In this document: positions 53,427 to 62,887 of the stretch, one piece after another | How positions within the stretch are numbered: position 1 is the stretch's first letter | Layout of the letters: each line of letters opens with the position of its first letter | The notes under the pieces: model-generated | The model's input: the letters and a program-made list of their open reading frames with translations, nothing else | The model's database searches: none | What the model was told of the DNA's origin: nothing | Source of the DNA: CBDFKS01 sp965248905 | GTDB taxonomy: Bacteria > Chloroflexota > Dehalococcoidia > Lucifugimonadales > JAGWBF01 | DNA: 64,000 nt | NCBI GenBank assembly: GCA_965248905.1 | Contig: CBDFKS010000006.1 | Coordinates: 186,001 to 250,000, forward strand | Direction: 5' to 3' | Position numbers and translations under genes: made by a program

Positions 53427-54521
53427 ATGCGGCGTAGTCTTAGAAGGGTATCAAGGGGCCTGATTGCGTCCGTACCTTCTTTGCTGGCGCGGCCAAAGAC
53501 GGCATTTGCCGCTGAAGCGCGGTCCCTTAGCACATCAGTCGAGGATGAGCGCGCCGATGTAGAGGCCCAGGGGTTTCGGGATTTGAAGGCGCCCGGTGTG
53601 CGTTTCCGTGCGCTTACCGTTGTCACTGTTTGCGGCCTTTTCATCTTGGTGACCTTGGGAGGGGTGGTGAGACTGACGGACTCTGGTCTGGGCTGTCCCG
53701 ACTGGCCCCTCTGTCATGGTAAAATTATACCTCCCCTTGAAACGTCGACACTAATAGAATATTCTCATCGGCTGATGGCGACGGTGGTAGGGGGCCTAAT
53801 CCTTGTCACAGTCTTTGTTGTGTGGAGGAGCTATAGACGTTGGCCATGGATGATTGTTCCAGCCACGTTGGGCCTGATCCTCTTGATCGGCCAGGTACTG
53901 CTTGGGGGAGTGACCGTGTTGGAAGAGTTGTCTCCCAAGATTGTCGTCGCACACCTGGCGACCGCCGAAGCTCTAATGGCGGCCATGGTGGTCGTGTGCA
54001 TGGTAGCCCTGTTCGGCAGTTCGTTAAGAGGTTCGAGAGAAGACACATACGGACGGTGGCTCCCATTACCGATATTGGCTCTGGTAGCAGCGTTGGCGGC
54101 TTATGGACTGATGCTGACCGGGTCTTACGTTGCTGCCTCGGGCGCGGCTCCCGCTTGTGGGCAGGGGTGGCCCCTCTGTAGTGGACAGCTCATACCTGAA
54201 GGACATTATCCTATGATGCATATGCTACACCGGCTGGTGGCGCTGCTAGTTGGGTTGTTCATCGCGGCCGTGCTGGTGCTCGCCTGGCGGCGCCGAAATG
54301 AGAAGACTGCTTTAGGTTGGTGGGCTGTTCTAATAGGCGGACTATTCCTGTCCCAGGTGGTAATAGGCGCGACAATACTATGGATGGGGTTCCCAATGGC
54401 CGCCCGGCTTATACATCTATCGATGGCTACCGTGGTATGGATGGGCTTAGCGGTGTTGGCTATTCTCGCCTACGCTCCCGTCGTGTTCAGGCAGCAGGGG
54501 GTTAGAAGTGCTCAAGCCTAG
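53427..54521 (+). CDS. ctaA: Heme A synthase, CtaA/Cox15 family
   Basis: Oxidises heme O to heme A in the membrane. An N-terminal extension of about 55 residues precedes the first helix (FRALTVVTVCGLFILVTLGG). Two copies of the four-helix unit are seen, each with a loop Cys pair: SGLGCPDWPLCHG and APACGQGWPLCSG. Heme-ligand His residues occur in EYSHRLMAT, VVAHLATAE, MLHRLVAL and LIHLSMAT. Length about 364 residues. I take ATG 53427; a TTG codon just before it is possible. It overlaps ctaB by 14 bases. Confidence 0.93.
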   Translation: MRRSLRRVSRGLIASVPSLLARPKTAFAAEARSLSTSVEDERADVEAQGFRDLKAPGVRFRALTVVTVCGLFILVTLGGVVRLTDSGLGCPDWPLCHGKIIPPLETSTLIEYSHRLMATVVGGLILVTVFVVWRSYRRWPWMIVPATLGLILLIGQVLLGGVTVLEELSPKIVVAHLATAEALMAAMVVVCMVALFGSSLRGSREDTYGRWLPLPILALVAALAAYGLMLTGSYVAASGAAPACGQGWPLCSGQLIPEGHYPMMHMLHRLVALLVGLFIAAVLVLAWRRRNEKTALGWWAVLIGGLFLSQVVIGATILWMGFPMAARLIHLSMATVVWMGLAVLAILAYAPVVFRQQGVRSAQA

Positions 54522-55449
54522 CTCCTTATCATGGCCCAGAGCCAATCCCCTGCAGACCACCGTCTTTGGCGTGCTCGCCGATTACGTCGCCCTGACCAAG
54601 CCCCCCATAATACTACTGCTACTGGTAACGGCATTAGGGGGAATGTTTCTGGCTGCCGAGGGAGTCCCTTCGGTATCCATAGCTCTGTTGCTAATGGTGG
54701 GTGGTGCCGCAGCTGCCGGAGGGGCCAGTGCGATCAACCATTATCTGGACCGGGACATTGACGGGCTCATGGTCAGAACCAGCAGACGCCCGTTGCCGGG
54801 CAAGCGCATCTCTCCAAGTGCGGCGTTAACCTTCGGAGTGCTTCTCAATCTTTTCGCCTTCGTGCTCATATTCACTAATGTAAACCTGTTAAGCGCAATA
54901 CTTACCTTGAGCGGGACTCTGTTCTATGTCTTCGTGTATACCTGGTGGCTGAAGCGATCGACGCCCCAGAACATTGTAATAGGGGGAGCCGCAGGCTCGG
55001 TGCCTCCCTTGGCGGGATGGGCTGCTATCACCGGTGGACTGGAGATTTCGGCTTTTTATCTATTTGCGATAGTTTTCTTTTGGACGCCTCCCCACTTCTG
55101 GGCTCTGGCGCTCCTGATACGGGACGACTACGCTCGGGCAGGTATCCCCATGTTGCCCGTCGTTAAAGGCGTGGTGGCCACCCGCCGAAACATATTGGCT
55201 TATACAGTTGTAGTTGTGGCAATCTCTCTGCTCTTCCTCACCACCGGCTCTCTGGGCTGGGTTTATACTTCCGCCGCTCTGGTTCTGGGAGGTGTGTTCA
55301 TCTACAAGGCGTGGCGCCTTGTCTCGATCGACTCGCCCGGAGAGACTCCACTGGGTAGGAAAGCCGCCCTGTCCATCTACCTATATTCGCTGCTTTATCT
55401 GGCTATGTTGTTCATTGCCGTAATGATCGATAGCGTGGTGGGTCTGTGA
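54508..55449 (+). CDS. ctaB: Protoheme IX farnesyltransferase (heme O synthase)
   Basis: UbiA-type prenyltransferase that adds farnesyl to heme B. It has about nine transmembrane helices. The first Asp-rich site is NHYLDRDIDGLMVRTSRRPL and the second conserved loop is LLIRDDYARAGIPML. Length 313 residues. It starts with GTG inside the end of ctaA, so the two are translationally coupled. Confidence 0.94.
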   Translation: MLKPSSLSWPRANPLQTTVFGVLADYVALTKPPIILLLLVTALGGMFLAAEGVPSVSIALLLMVGGAAAAGGASAINHYLDRDIDGLMVRTSRRPLPGKRISPSAALTFGVLLNLFAFVLIFTNVNLLSAILTLSGTLFYVFVYTWWLKRSTPQNIVIGGAAGSVPPLAGWAAITGGLEISAFYLFAIVFFWTPPHFWALALLIRDDYARAGIPMLPVVKGVVATRRNILAYTVVVVAISLLFLTTGSLGWVYTSAALVLGGVFIYKAWRLVSIDSPGETPLGRKAALSIYLYSLLYLAMLFIAVMIDSVVGL

Positions 55450-55487
55450 ATCACATTAGCCAACATGGTACAGGTTTACTATATCCC

Positions 55488-55516
55488 TTGAATACTCGAT
55501 TCGGCTCTGATAAACT
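55488..55516 (+). promoter_or_regulatory. Promoter of the coxB-A-C-D operon
   Basis: TTGAAT (55488-55493) and TAAACT (55511-55516) with a 17-base spacer, between ctaB and coxB. It would let the structural oxidase genes be expressed apart from the heme A genes. Confidence 0.55.
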
Positions 55517-55591
55517 CCTTGCGGCAAATCAGACACCTATATGGTGCTTCGCTTCTTCTTTGCGTATATCCCAGGTTAATTGGAGAGTGCG

Positions 55592-56674
55592 GTGAGTCGG
55601 GGTTGGCCTAAAATCAAACCGTTGTTGGTAGGCATGGTAGTACTGCTTCTCCTGGCATGTACTCCAGACGACCCTCAGTCCACCTTCGGTGTCGCGGGGC
55701 CGGTAGCTGAGAAGCAGCGCACTCTGTTTTACATTATTTTCTGGGCTGCGGTCTTCGTGTTTGTGGTAGTTGAAGGCGCACTGATCTACGCAGTATTTCG
55801 GTTCCGCTGGAAACCCGGTCAGGATGAAATTCCACCGCAAGTCCACGGTCACACTGCTCTGGAAATCGGCTGGACCGTGTTTCCAGTGGTCATAGTAGCC
55901 ATCATTGCGGTGCCGACCATAATCTACATCTTCGACATTGCCGAGACCCCGCCTGCTGATGAAGCGATCGAGATCAATGTTATCGGTCATCAGTGGTGGT
56001 GGGAGTTCGAATACCCCGAGCAGGGCGTGGTTACCGCTAACGAAATGCATGTTCCTGTTGACACGCCGGTGAAGCTCAACCTCATGTCTGACGACGTGAT
56101 TCACAGTTTCTGGGTTCCAAAACTGGCGGGTAAGCAGGATGTAGTGCCCAACAATGTGAATCCCCTGAAATTTACGGCCAATTTCGTTGGCACCTACTTC
56201 GGGCAGTGTGCCGAGTTTTGCGGAGTTGCCCACGCCCATATGAGGTTCCGGGTCATTGTCGAATCTCAGTTCGAGTTTGACAAGTGGGTCACGGCGTATC
56301 ATACGCCTCTTGGCCCCCTTACCGGTGAGGCAGCGCAAGGTGCTACTCAATTTGCGGTTCGCGGATGCCTTCTGTGTCATAAGGCCGACGGGCCTGCTTC
56401 AAAGGAGATTCGACAAGCTTTAAGGGAGTCTTTCGAGGGTGGTGAGCTGCGCTTTCCAGCGCCAAACCTTACCAATTTCGGGTCACGCACCACTATGGCC
56501 GCAGGTATGATGGAGCTTAATGAAGAAAATCTCATGAAATGGCTGAGAGACCCAGACGAGGTCAAACCCGGAAACCGCATGGCCCAGCTGGCTACCGTGT
56601 ATAACGATGAGGCCGCTAAGATGAGCGAAGAGGACATATCGGCTCTGGCGGCCTATCTACTGAGCTTGAAGTGA
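55592..56674 (+). CDS. coxB: Cytochrome c oxidase subunit II with fused cytochrome c domain
   Basis: A lipoprotein (MVVLLLLACTPDD) with two membrane helices, then the CuA cupredoxin domain: HQWWWEFEYPEQGV, DVIHSFWVPKLAGK and GQCAEFCGVAHAHMRF, with the CuA ligands Cys-x3-Cys, His and Met. The last 100 residues carry a class I c-type heme site (GCLLCHKADG) and a distal Met region. This is the caa3-type arrangement. I take the GTG at 55592, with GGAGAG 4 bases upstream. The frame extends to a TTG at 55580. Confidence 0.92.
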   Translation: MSRGWPKIKPLLVGMVVLLLLACTPDDPQSTFGVAGPVAEKQRTLFYIIFWAAVFVFVVVEGALIYAVFRFRWKPGQDEIPPQVHGHTALEIGWTVFPVVIVAIIAVPTIIYIFDIAETPPADEAIEINVIGHQWWWEFEYPEQGVVTANEMHVPVDTPVKLNLMSDDVIHSFWVPKLAGKQDVVPNNVNPLKFTANFVGTYFGQCAEFCGVAHAHMRFRVIVESQFEFDKWVTAYHTPLGPLTGEAAQGATQFAVRGCLLCHKADGPASKEIRQALRESFEGGELRFPAPNLTNFGSRTTMAAGMMELNEENLMKWLRDPDEVKPGNRMAQLATVYNDEAAKMSEEDISALAAYLLSLK

Positions 56675-56743
56675 GGAATTCACTCCCTCACCTGAGTTAT
56701 AATCTTAAAGCAATTGGTTCAAGGGCGACATTGGGGGTAAGCT

Positions 56744-58693
56744 ATGGTCGCTTTAACTGAAAACATAACAGGAGCGTTTCGCCGGCCCACCAGCTATGCG
56801 GGAGTATGGGGCTGGATAACCACTGTTGATCACAAGAGGATAGGCGTTCTCTACGGTGTCACCGCCTTCATTTTCTTCCTGCTTGGCGGTGTCGAGGCGC
56901 TAATGTTGCGTATTCAGCTCGCGAAGCCGGGCCAGGATATCGTGAGCCCCGAGGTATACAGCCAGCTATTCTCCATGCACGCCTTGACCATGATCTTTCT
57001 GGCCATCATGCCCCTCAGTGCTGCCTTCTTCAACTTCATGATACCGCTAATGATAGGCGCACGCGATGTGGCGTTTCCTCGCCTCAACGCCCTCAGCTAC
57101 TGGATATTTCTCGGAGGCGGGATTTTACTCAACAGCGGTTGGTTTTTAGGAGGATCACCTAACGCGGGGTGGTTCGCCTACGCAAACCTGACGAGCGCGA
57201 CCTTTAACGCCGGCCATGGTATGGATTTCTATGTAGTGGGACTTCTGGTGTTAGGAACGGCCTCCATGGCCGCGGGCTTCAATTTCCTGGTCACCATCAT
57301 CAATATGCGGGCCCCGGGCATGACCCTGATGCGGATGCCCATTTTCGTTTGGATGACATTTGTGACCTCTTTCCTTATCATCCTCGCCTTCCCCGTCATA
57401 ACAGTGGGTCTTATAGAGCTCCTGCTCGACCGCACCTTCGGCACCAACTTCTTCTTACCAATCACAGGTGGCGATCCGGTGCTGTGGCAGCACCTGTTCT
57501 GGGTGTTTGGCCACCCAGAGGTGTATATTCTGATATTGCCGGCCATGGGAATAGTTTCGGAGATACTGCCCACATTTTCTCGAAAGCCCCTGTTCGGCTA
57601 CCCGGTGGTTGTCCTTTCCGGCGTCATCATCGGTTTCATGGGCTGGGGAGTCTGGAGCCACCATATGTTTACCGTGGGCTTGGGTCCCATCGCCAACGCT
57701 GCCTTTGCCGTGAGTACCATGGCTATAGCGATTCCCACCGGTATCAAGGTGTTTAACTGGATCGGCACGATGTGGGGTGGTTCTATCAAATTGACGACAC
57801 CTATGCTGTTCGCGATAGGTTTCATTGCTATGTTCATCATAGGGGGTCTGAGCGGCGTGATGCATGCCGCACCGCCCTCAGATGCTCAGCAGCAGGACAC
57901 ATACTTCATAGTGGCCCACATACATTACGTTCTGTTCGGCGGGAGCATATTCGCCATCTTCGCCGGAATCTATTATTGGTGGCCGAAGATGACTGGGCGT
58001 ATGATGAGCGAAAGATTGGGCCAACTCCACTTCTGGCTGACCTTTGCCGCATTCAACGTTACGTTCTTCCCCATGCATTTTTTGGGGATGAATGGGATGC
58101 CGCGTCGCGTCTACACCTATGACTCCGGTATGGGATGGGACCTGTGGAACATAGTAGCCACGGTGGGTGCGTTTATGATCGGCGCATCCATGCTCCTGTT
58201 CATCCATAACGCTTTTCGGAGTCTCCGTAAGGGCAAGCGTGCAGTTGATGATCCATGGGACGGCAGGACCCTTGAGTGGTCAATATCTTCCCCGCCGCCG
58301 GTATATAACTTCGCGGAGATCCCCACAGTTCACGGCAGGGACGCCCACTGGGAAACCAAGTATGGCGATGGACACTATCCCGCTCCTGTACCTGTTGCAG
58401 GAGGCGCGATCTCGAATGGCGACCACGAGGCAAACGCGCGCGAGGTGGGCCACGCCGCTGCCACAGCTCAGCATGGCAGTCACGAGGAAGGTGGTCATGG
58501 CGGGATTCATATGCCTGGGTTGTCATATTACCCAATATTGGTGGCTGCAGGCCTGACCATGGCGGGCTATGGGGTTATCTACCATGGCACCCTCACGTGG
58601 GCGTTCGCTGCCGTGGGGATAGGTTTCGGGATGATCGCTGCCTATGCCTGGTGCTTCGAGCCAGCTTCGGAGGAGCCGGAGTCTGAAGAGTGA
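56744..58693 (+). CDS. coxA: Cytochrome c oxidase subunit I
   Basis: A1-type heme-copper oxidase catalytic subunit. Twelve-helix core with HALTMIFLAIMPL, the CuB site WVFGHPEVYILILPAMGI (Glu and the cross-linked Tyr of the D/K pathways), GVWSHHMFTVGLGP and the heme-ligand VAHIHYVLFGGSIF. After the core come a His/Gly-rich linker (about 545-600) and two more hydrophobic helices (LSYYPILVAAGLTMAGYGVI, WAFAAVGIGFGMIAAYAW), making 649 residues. Confidence 0.96.
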   Translation: MVALTENITGAFRRPTSYAGVWGWITTVDHKRIGVLYGVTAFIFFLLGGVEALMLRIQLAKPGQDIVSPEVYSQLFSMHALTMIFLAIMPLSAAFFNFMIPLMIGARDVAFPRLNALSYWIFLGGGILLNSGWFLGGSPNAGWFAYANLTSATFNAGHGMDFYVVGLLVLGTASMAAGFNFLVTIINMRAPGMTLMRMPIFVWMTFVTSFLIILAFPVITVGLIELLLDRTFGTNFFLPITGGDPVLWQHLFWVFGHPEVYILILPAMGIVSEILPTFSRKPLFGYPVVVLSGVIIGFMGWGVWSHHMFTVGLGPIANAAFAVSTMAIAIPTGIKVFNWIGTMWGGSIKLTTPMLFAIGFIAMFIIGGLSGVMHAAPPSDAQQQDTYFIVAHIHYVLFGGSIFAIFAGIYYWWPKMTGRMMSERLGQLHFWLTFAAFNVTFFPMHFLGMNGMPRRVYTYDSGMGWDLWNIVATVGAFMIGASMLLFIHNAFRSLRKGKRAVDDPWDGRTLEWSISSPPPVYNFAEIPTVHGRDAHWETKYGDGHYPAPVPVAGGAISNGDHEANAREVGHAAATAQHGSHEEGGHGGIHMPGLSYYPILVAAGLTMAGYGVIYHGTLTWAFAAVGIGFGMIAAYAWCFEPASEEPESEE

Positions 58694-58724
58694 TGAGCCT
58701 CATCAGTTAGACAAGGAGCGGACT

Positions 58725-59432
58725 TTGCACGACTCGTCGGCGGCCGGCCACCAGGTGGTGGAGGAGACAACAACAGGCTTAAACCATCGCAAGATGCTCA
58801 TGTGGCTGTTCCTGGGCTCGGACTGCCTTTTTTTTGCTTCCCTTATTTCCACCTATTTGGTATATCGTGGCCAGAGTCTTGTAGGCCCATTCCCGGATGA
58901 TGTCTTTGATATACCCACGACCTCGGTAAGCACCTTTGTCCTGCTGATGAGCAGCTTGTCCATGGTGTTGGCCTACGCCGCGATAAACCGGGGAGACTTG
59001 AAAGGCTTCAGGGTCTGGATTCTGAGTACGTGTCTTCTGGGCGCTACATTTCTGGGATTCCAGACCTTCGAGTTCTACGAGTTTGCTAACCACGAGAGAG
59101 TTATAGAGTGTACACCTGCTTCTCAGGTTGAAGAGTGCCTCCAGGGCGCCACGGAATATGAGGAATCTTACGGCCTCACCCCGAAAACCAACCTGTTCGG
59201 GACGACCTTCTTTACTTTGACAGGTTTCCACGGTGCCCATGTAACTATAGGTGTTATCTGGCTGTTGTCCATTGCCGGGTACTCATTCTGGGGGGGTAGA
59301 AAATCTGAGAGAATCCTGAGAGACCGACAAGCACTCAGCGTGGACCTAGCCGCTCTGTACTGGCACTTTGTGGACATTGTATGGATAGTCATATTTGCTG
59401 TCGTATATCTCATCGGCATTGGAGTCAAATGA
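58725..59432 (+). CDS. coxC: Cytochrome c oxidase subunit III
   Basis: A helical subunit of about 235 residues: MLMWLFLGSDCLFFASLIST, VYRGQ, FVLLMSSLSMVLAYAAINRG and the typical GTTFFTLTGFHGAHVTIGVI, ending near WHFVDIVWIVIFAVVYLIG. The TTG at 58725 (LHDSSAAGHQ) has AAGGAG 6 bases upstream, so I prefer it to an in-frame start at 58644 that would overlap coxA by 50 bases. Confidence 0.92.
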   Translation: MHDSSAAGHQVVEETTTGLNHRKMLMWLFLGSDCLFFASLISTYLVYRGQSLVGPFPDDVFDIPTTSVSTFVLLMSSLSMVLAYAAINRGDLKGFRVWILSTCLLGATFLGFQTFEFYEFANHERVIECTPASQVEECLQGATEYEESYGLTPKTNLFGTTFFTLTGFHGAHVTIGVIWLLSIAGYSFWGGRKSERILRDRQALSVDLAALYWHFVDIVWIVIFAVVYLIGIGVK

Positions 59433-59492
59433 TTTTCCAATTTCGTTCGCAAAATTCGGTCCTAAACTGGTGCTACCCAGGAGTCGATTTGC

Positions 59493-60320
59493 ATGGCTGA
59501 TGTGTCGCATGGCCGTGAAGCAGCGCATCCCACTCCCTTTACCTATCTGAAGGTAGCTTTTACCCTTGCAGTCCTGACAGGTATAGAGGTGGGCGTCTTC
59601 TATATAGACGTACTCGAATCCGCCTTCCTGGCCATTTTTGTGATACTGTCCGTGGTCAAGTTTGCCCTAGTGGTAATGTTCTACATGCACCTGAAGTTCG
59701 ATCACAGGTTGTTTTCCTGGGTGTTTGTGGGAGGCCTTCTGTTGGCGGTCGCAGTATCGATCGCCTTAATGTCCTTGTTCCAGGTGCTATCGGCCACGGC
59801 TAGCCAGACTGAGGGTTCGGAGTTGGTCACCGAAGTAGAAGGCGCTGGCGAGCCGCCAACAGTACCCACACTTATCCCTACTTCCGTCCCTCAGACCACG
59901 GTCGCACCTACTACAGAACCGGATCGAGTCGAGGCTACCCAGCCTCCCGCGGTAACTCAGGCAGCTCCTACTGTGGCCGCTCCGCAAGGAGACCTAGTCG
60001 CGTTGGGAGAGCAGTTATTCATGACGGCCCCGGCTAATGCCGGGGCCCAGCCTCTGTGGTGCTCTACATGCCATCTCGTTGAGGGTATGGCAGCAGGCCT
60101 CATAGGCCCGGACCTTACTCATATAGGTACGGACGCGGCTACTAGAAAGCCCGGCATGTCGGCTGAGGAATACCTTGGAGAGTCCATTAGATCACCGGAG
60201 GCGCATGTGGCCCAAGGGGTTGAACGCGCCACTTTAGGCTTGATGACCACGGCCATCACCAAGGAGCTGACCGACGATCAGGTAAACGCCCTAGTAGCTT
60301 TTCTGCTGACCCATAAGTAA
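59493..60320 (+). CDS. Cytochrome c oxidase subunit IV fused to cytochrome c
   Basis: The N-terminal 100 residues are a small prokaryotic subunit IV with three helices (FTYLKVAFTLAVLTGIEVGV, FLAIFVILSVVKFALVVMFY, WVFVGGLLLAVAVSIALMSL). A Thr/Pro-rich linker of about 70 residues follows, then a c-type heme domain with LWCSTCHLVEGMAAG and a conserved Met region (LGLMTTAITKELTDDQ). The fusion gives the operon a second tethered cytochrome c. It may be an electron entry module. Confidence 0.88.
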   Translation: MADVSHGREAAHPTPFTYLKVAFTLAVLTGIEVGVFYIDVLESAFLAIFVILSVVKFALVVMFYMHLKFDHRLFSWVFVGGLLLAVAVSIALMSLFQVLSATASQTEGSELVTEVEGAGEPPTVPTLIPTSVPQTTVAPTTEPDRVEATQPPAVTQAAPTVAAPQGDLVALGEQLFMTAPANAGAQPLWCSTCHLVEGMAAGLIGPDLTHIGTDAATRKPGMSAEEYLGESIRSPEAHVAQGVERATLGLMTTAITKELTDDQVNALVAFLLTHK

Positions 60321-60401
60321 TGCACTACGAGGAGTCCTGTAGTCTCCCCAGCCCTAGACCACTAATTGCCTACCTTCCTTCCTTCGTTGTCGCTCTAGGA
60401 G

Positions 60402-61259
60402 TTGATTATTCCCACACATCCGGCTGATTTCTCATGGACTGCCTGGCATGGGCATCCCAGTGTGATCATTGGGCTCTTCCTATTGTTAGGGCTGTATCTA
60501 TATGGGGTGGGTCCGCTGCGTCGGCGATACCTGTGGGCTGAGAGTGTTGACGGCAGCAAAGTAGCCCTGTTCCTGACCGGCGTCCTAGTCCTGTTCTTGG
60601 CCCTGCTCTCACCCCTTCACGAGCTGGGCGACAACTACCTGTTCAGTGCCCATATGGCACAGCATCTCCTACTGACCTTGGTTGTACCGCCCTTGTTATT
60701 ATTGGGGACTCCTCCATGGCTGGTTAGGCCTTTGCTCAGTCCGCCTAAAGTTATGAGAGTGGCCCGCATTCTGACCTTGCCCGTCGTCGCGTTCGTTCTG
60801 TTCAGTCTCGTTTTCGCTTTGTGGCATATGCCGGCATTTTATGATCTTGCCTTGCGCGAGCGCGATATTCACATCCTGGAGCACGTGATGTTCCTGGTCG
60901 CCGCTGTGATAATGTGGTGGCCGATCCTCAGCCCCCTTCCCGAGCTACCTCGCGCGCCTTATCTAGTTCAGATGGGCTACCTTTTCCTACAGCCGACGGT
61001 GCCATCGATTCTAGGTGCGGTGATAACCTTTTCCAATGGAGTGCTGTATAAATGGTATGAGGCTGCACCCAGGGTTTGGGGAATCTCCGCTCACACCGAC
61101 CAACAGCTCGGAGGAATCATAATGTGGCTGCCGGGCGGCCTAGCATTTTTGATAACTCTAGCGGTCGTATTCTTGGTCTGGGCTAGTCAGCAGGAGTCTG
61201 GGGTTTGGGGATCCGGAGCGGAATCTCCGAGCAAGGTAACACACCGTGGCGAACGTTGA
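60402..61259 (+). CDS. ctaG: Cytochrome c oxidase assembly factor CtaG
   Basis: A 285-residue caa3-type CtaG. It has several membrane helices (LFLTGVLVLFLALLSPLHEL, LLLTLVVPPLLLLGTPPWLV, LPVVAFVLFSLVFALWHMPA). Conserved His residues are in HMAQHLLLT and HILEHVMFLVAAVIMWWPIL. These proteins assist CuB insertion. The start is TTG, about 80 bases after the cytochrome c fusion. Confidence 0.9.
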   Translation: MIIPTHPADFSWTAWHGHPSVIIGLFLLLGLYLYGVGPLRRRYLWAESVDGSKVALFLTGVLVLFLALLSPLHELGDNYLFSAHMAQHLLLTLVVPPLLLLGTPPWLVRPLLSPPKVMRVARILTLPVVAFVLFSLVFALWHMPAFYDLALRERDIHILEHVMFLVAAVIMWWPILSPLPELPRAPYLVQMGYLFLQPTVPSILGAVITFSNGVLYKWYEAAPRVWGISAHTDQQLGGIIMWLPGGLAFLITLAVVFLVWASQQESGVWGSGAESPSKVTHRGER

Positions 61260-61296
61260 GCTTAACTGGTATTATAAGAACCTAAGGAGGTCCTGA

Positions 61297-61494
61297 ATGA
61301 TTCGACCACCCTTGCCGTTTATCTTGCCACTTGTCGCTATATTATTCGTTGTAGTCTGGGGAGGCGGTCTCGGCGCCAGCTTTATTTTTCTGGGAAAGAC
61401 GGGGATCGAGCAGTGGGGAGCCGTGATTATAGGGATGGCCTTGGTGTTAGGAGTGCCGACCGTCGCCGCGCTTTTAACTCTGCCCAAGCGGTAA
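61297..61494 (+). CDS. Small membrane protein in the cox operon
   Basis: A 65-residue protein with two hydrophobic segments (FILPLVAILFVVVWGGGLGA and WGAVIIGMALVLGVPTVAAL). AGGAGG precedes the ATG. Position between ctaG and sco suggests an accessory subunit of the oxidase, but I do not recognise the family. Confidence 0.75.
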   Translation: MIRPPLPFILPLVAILFVVVWGGGLGASFIFLGKTGIEQWGAVIIGMALVLGVPTVAALLTLPKR

Positions 61495-61531
61495 AGCAGC
61501 ATTGATCGAGGCCCGTTAGGGCCACGCCGTC

Positions 61532-62233
61532 ATGATCTCTTTTGCCCTCGCTAGAATTTCAGTCGCGCCTCTCCTTGCTACTCTTGCAATAATTGCCATT
61601 GCATGTTCGGCGTCAGCTTCATTTGTGGGAACAGAGCTTGATCTCTCTGACCCTGCGCCCCAATTCCGTTTAAACGACCAGTTCGGAGAGCCATTGGAGC
61701 TCTCTGACTTGACAGGCAGGGTTGTGGTTCTCACCTTCCTCTACACCAGCTGCCCAGACGTGTGCCCAATAGTTACTGAGACTCTGAGACGTACCCATGT
61801 GCTATTGGGAAAGGACTCGGAGGAGACGGAGTTCGTAGCTATTAGCGTGGACCCCGACCGGGACTCGACTGAGAGGGCCTTTGAATACTCTCAAAGGATG
61901 GGCATGCAAGATAGGTGGCGGTTTTTGGTAGGGAATGAAGAGGAGCTAGAACCCGTTTGGCAGGACTACTGGTTGGACCCTATCCGGGACGCCGCAGGCC
62001 ATGAAGATGATCCCGACCCCGATGCAGGTGATGGCGCAATCGGTAATGGAGAGCCGAAGGAGAGGATTTCTGCTAAGGCAAGTTTAACCGCTGAGAAAAT
62101 TCTGATTGGCCATACAGCTCCGATCTTCCTGATCGACCGGCAGGGCTTACGTCGGGTTATATTTACCAGCTTATCCATGGAGCCTCATCAGCTAGTACAC
62201 GATATACGGCTCCTGATAAAGCAATCTTCCTAG
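61532..62233 (+). CDS. SCO1/SenC-family copper chaperone
   Basis: Delivers copper to the CuA site. An N-terminal signal with a possible lipobox (IIAIACSASA) is followed by the thioredoxin-fold domain: FRLNDQFGEPLELSDLTGRV, copper ligands in FLYTSCPDVCPIV (C-x3-C) and the distal His in ILIGHTAPIFLID. An Asp/Gly-rich insert (about 150-180) interrupts the fold. Length 233 residues. It ends the operon; a terminator follows. Confidence 0.9.
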   Translation: MISFALARISVAPLLATLAIIAIACSASASFVGTELDLSDPAPQFRLNDQFGEPLELSDLTGRVVVLTFLYTSCPDVCPIVTETLRRTHVLLGKDSEETEFVAISVDPDRDSTERAFEYSQRMGMQDRWRFLVGNEEELEPVWQDYWLDPIRDAAGHEDDPDPDAGDGAIGNGEPKERISAKASLTAEKILIGHTAPIFLIDRQGLRRVIFTSLSMEPHQLVHDIRLLIKQSS

Positions 62234-62238
62234 AAATG

Positions 62239-62273
62239 AAAAGGCATCTGCCGTCACACGGTAGATGCCTTTA
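62239..62273. terminator. Bidirectional terminator between sco and rplT
   Basis: AAAAGGCATCTGCCG and CGGTAGATGCCTTT pair over a TCACA loop with A and T runs at the ends. It serves sco on the plus strand and rplT on the minus strand. Confidence 0.85.
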
Positions 62274-62290
62274 TTCAAGGGGGATATCCT

Positions 62291-62656
62291 TTAGCTTACG
62301 GCTACCAGGTGTTCCTTCGCAACGGTCACCAGTTTTTCGAAGCCCTGGGGGTCCTTGACGGCCATATCAGCCATAATCTTCCTGTTGATCTGTACGTTCG
62401 CGATCTTCAGGCCGTAGACTAGTTGGCTATAGTTGAGACCCAGTTGCCTGCTGGCTGCGCCGATTCTCAGTATCCACAGCCTGCGAAAATCGCCTTTTCG
62501 CTCCCTGCGGTGGCGATAGGCGTGGCTCCACGCATGAATTAAGGCTTCCTTGGCCCATTTGTAGTTACGATGGGAGGAAGCGTGGAATCCTCGGGCTAAG
62601 GACAGGACCTTCTTGTGTCGGCGGCGCTTGGTTACGCCGCGCTTTACTCTCGCCAC
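62291..62656 (-). CDS. rplT: 50S ribosomal protein L20
   Basis: A 121-residue basic protein that binds 23S rRNA early in assembly. ARVKRGVTKRRRHKKVLSLA, FRRLWILRIGAASRQLGLNY and a typical C-terminus. Last gene of infC-rpmI-rplT. Confidence 0.97.
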   Translation of the reverse strand: MARVKRGVTKRRRHKKVLSLARGFHASSHRNYKWAKEALIHAWSHAYRHRRERKGDFRRLWILRIGAASRQLGLNYSQLVYGLKIANVQINRKIMADMAVKDPQGFEKLVTVAKEHLVAVS

Positions 62657-62683
62657 AGATTCACTCCGGAATGCAGTTTATAA

Positions 62684-62887
62684 CTAAACGTCGTGGGGAA
62701 TCAGCCGTTTGATACGTTTGACATCGCTTGGAGATAGAGGGAGTTTCCCAATTGCGAATTGGCGGCGAACCTTCTTTGGCTTTTTGCGGCGGAGATGGCT
62801 GCTCATCCGTTTCCGCCTCATGATCTTGCCGGTGCCGGTGATGTGAAACCGGGCCTTGGCGCCTTTATGCGTCTTTTGCTTGGGCAT
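62684..62887 (-). CDS. rpmI: 50S ribosomal protein L35
   Basis: A 67-residue basic protein: MPKQKTHKGAKARFHITGTG, RRKRMSSHLRRKKPKKVRRQ. It overlaps the infC end by 23 bases, so it is likely coupled to it. Standard infC-rpmI-rplT order. Confidence 0.96.
   Translation of the reverse strand: MPKQKTHKGAKARFHITGTGKIMRRKRMSSHLRRKKPKKVRRQFAIGKLPLSPSDVKRIKRLIPHDV

Noticed and set aside
55529..56380. 283-residue minus-strand frame
   Set aside because: Antisense of coxB; the plus-strand product has all CuA ligands.
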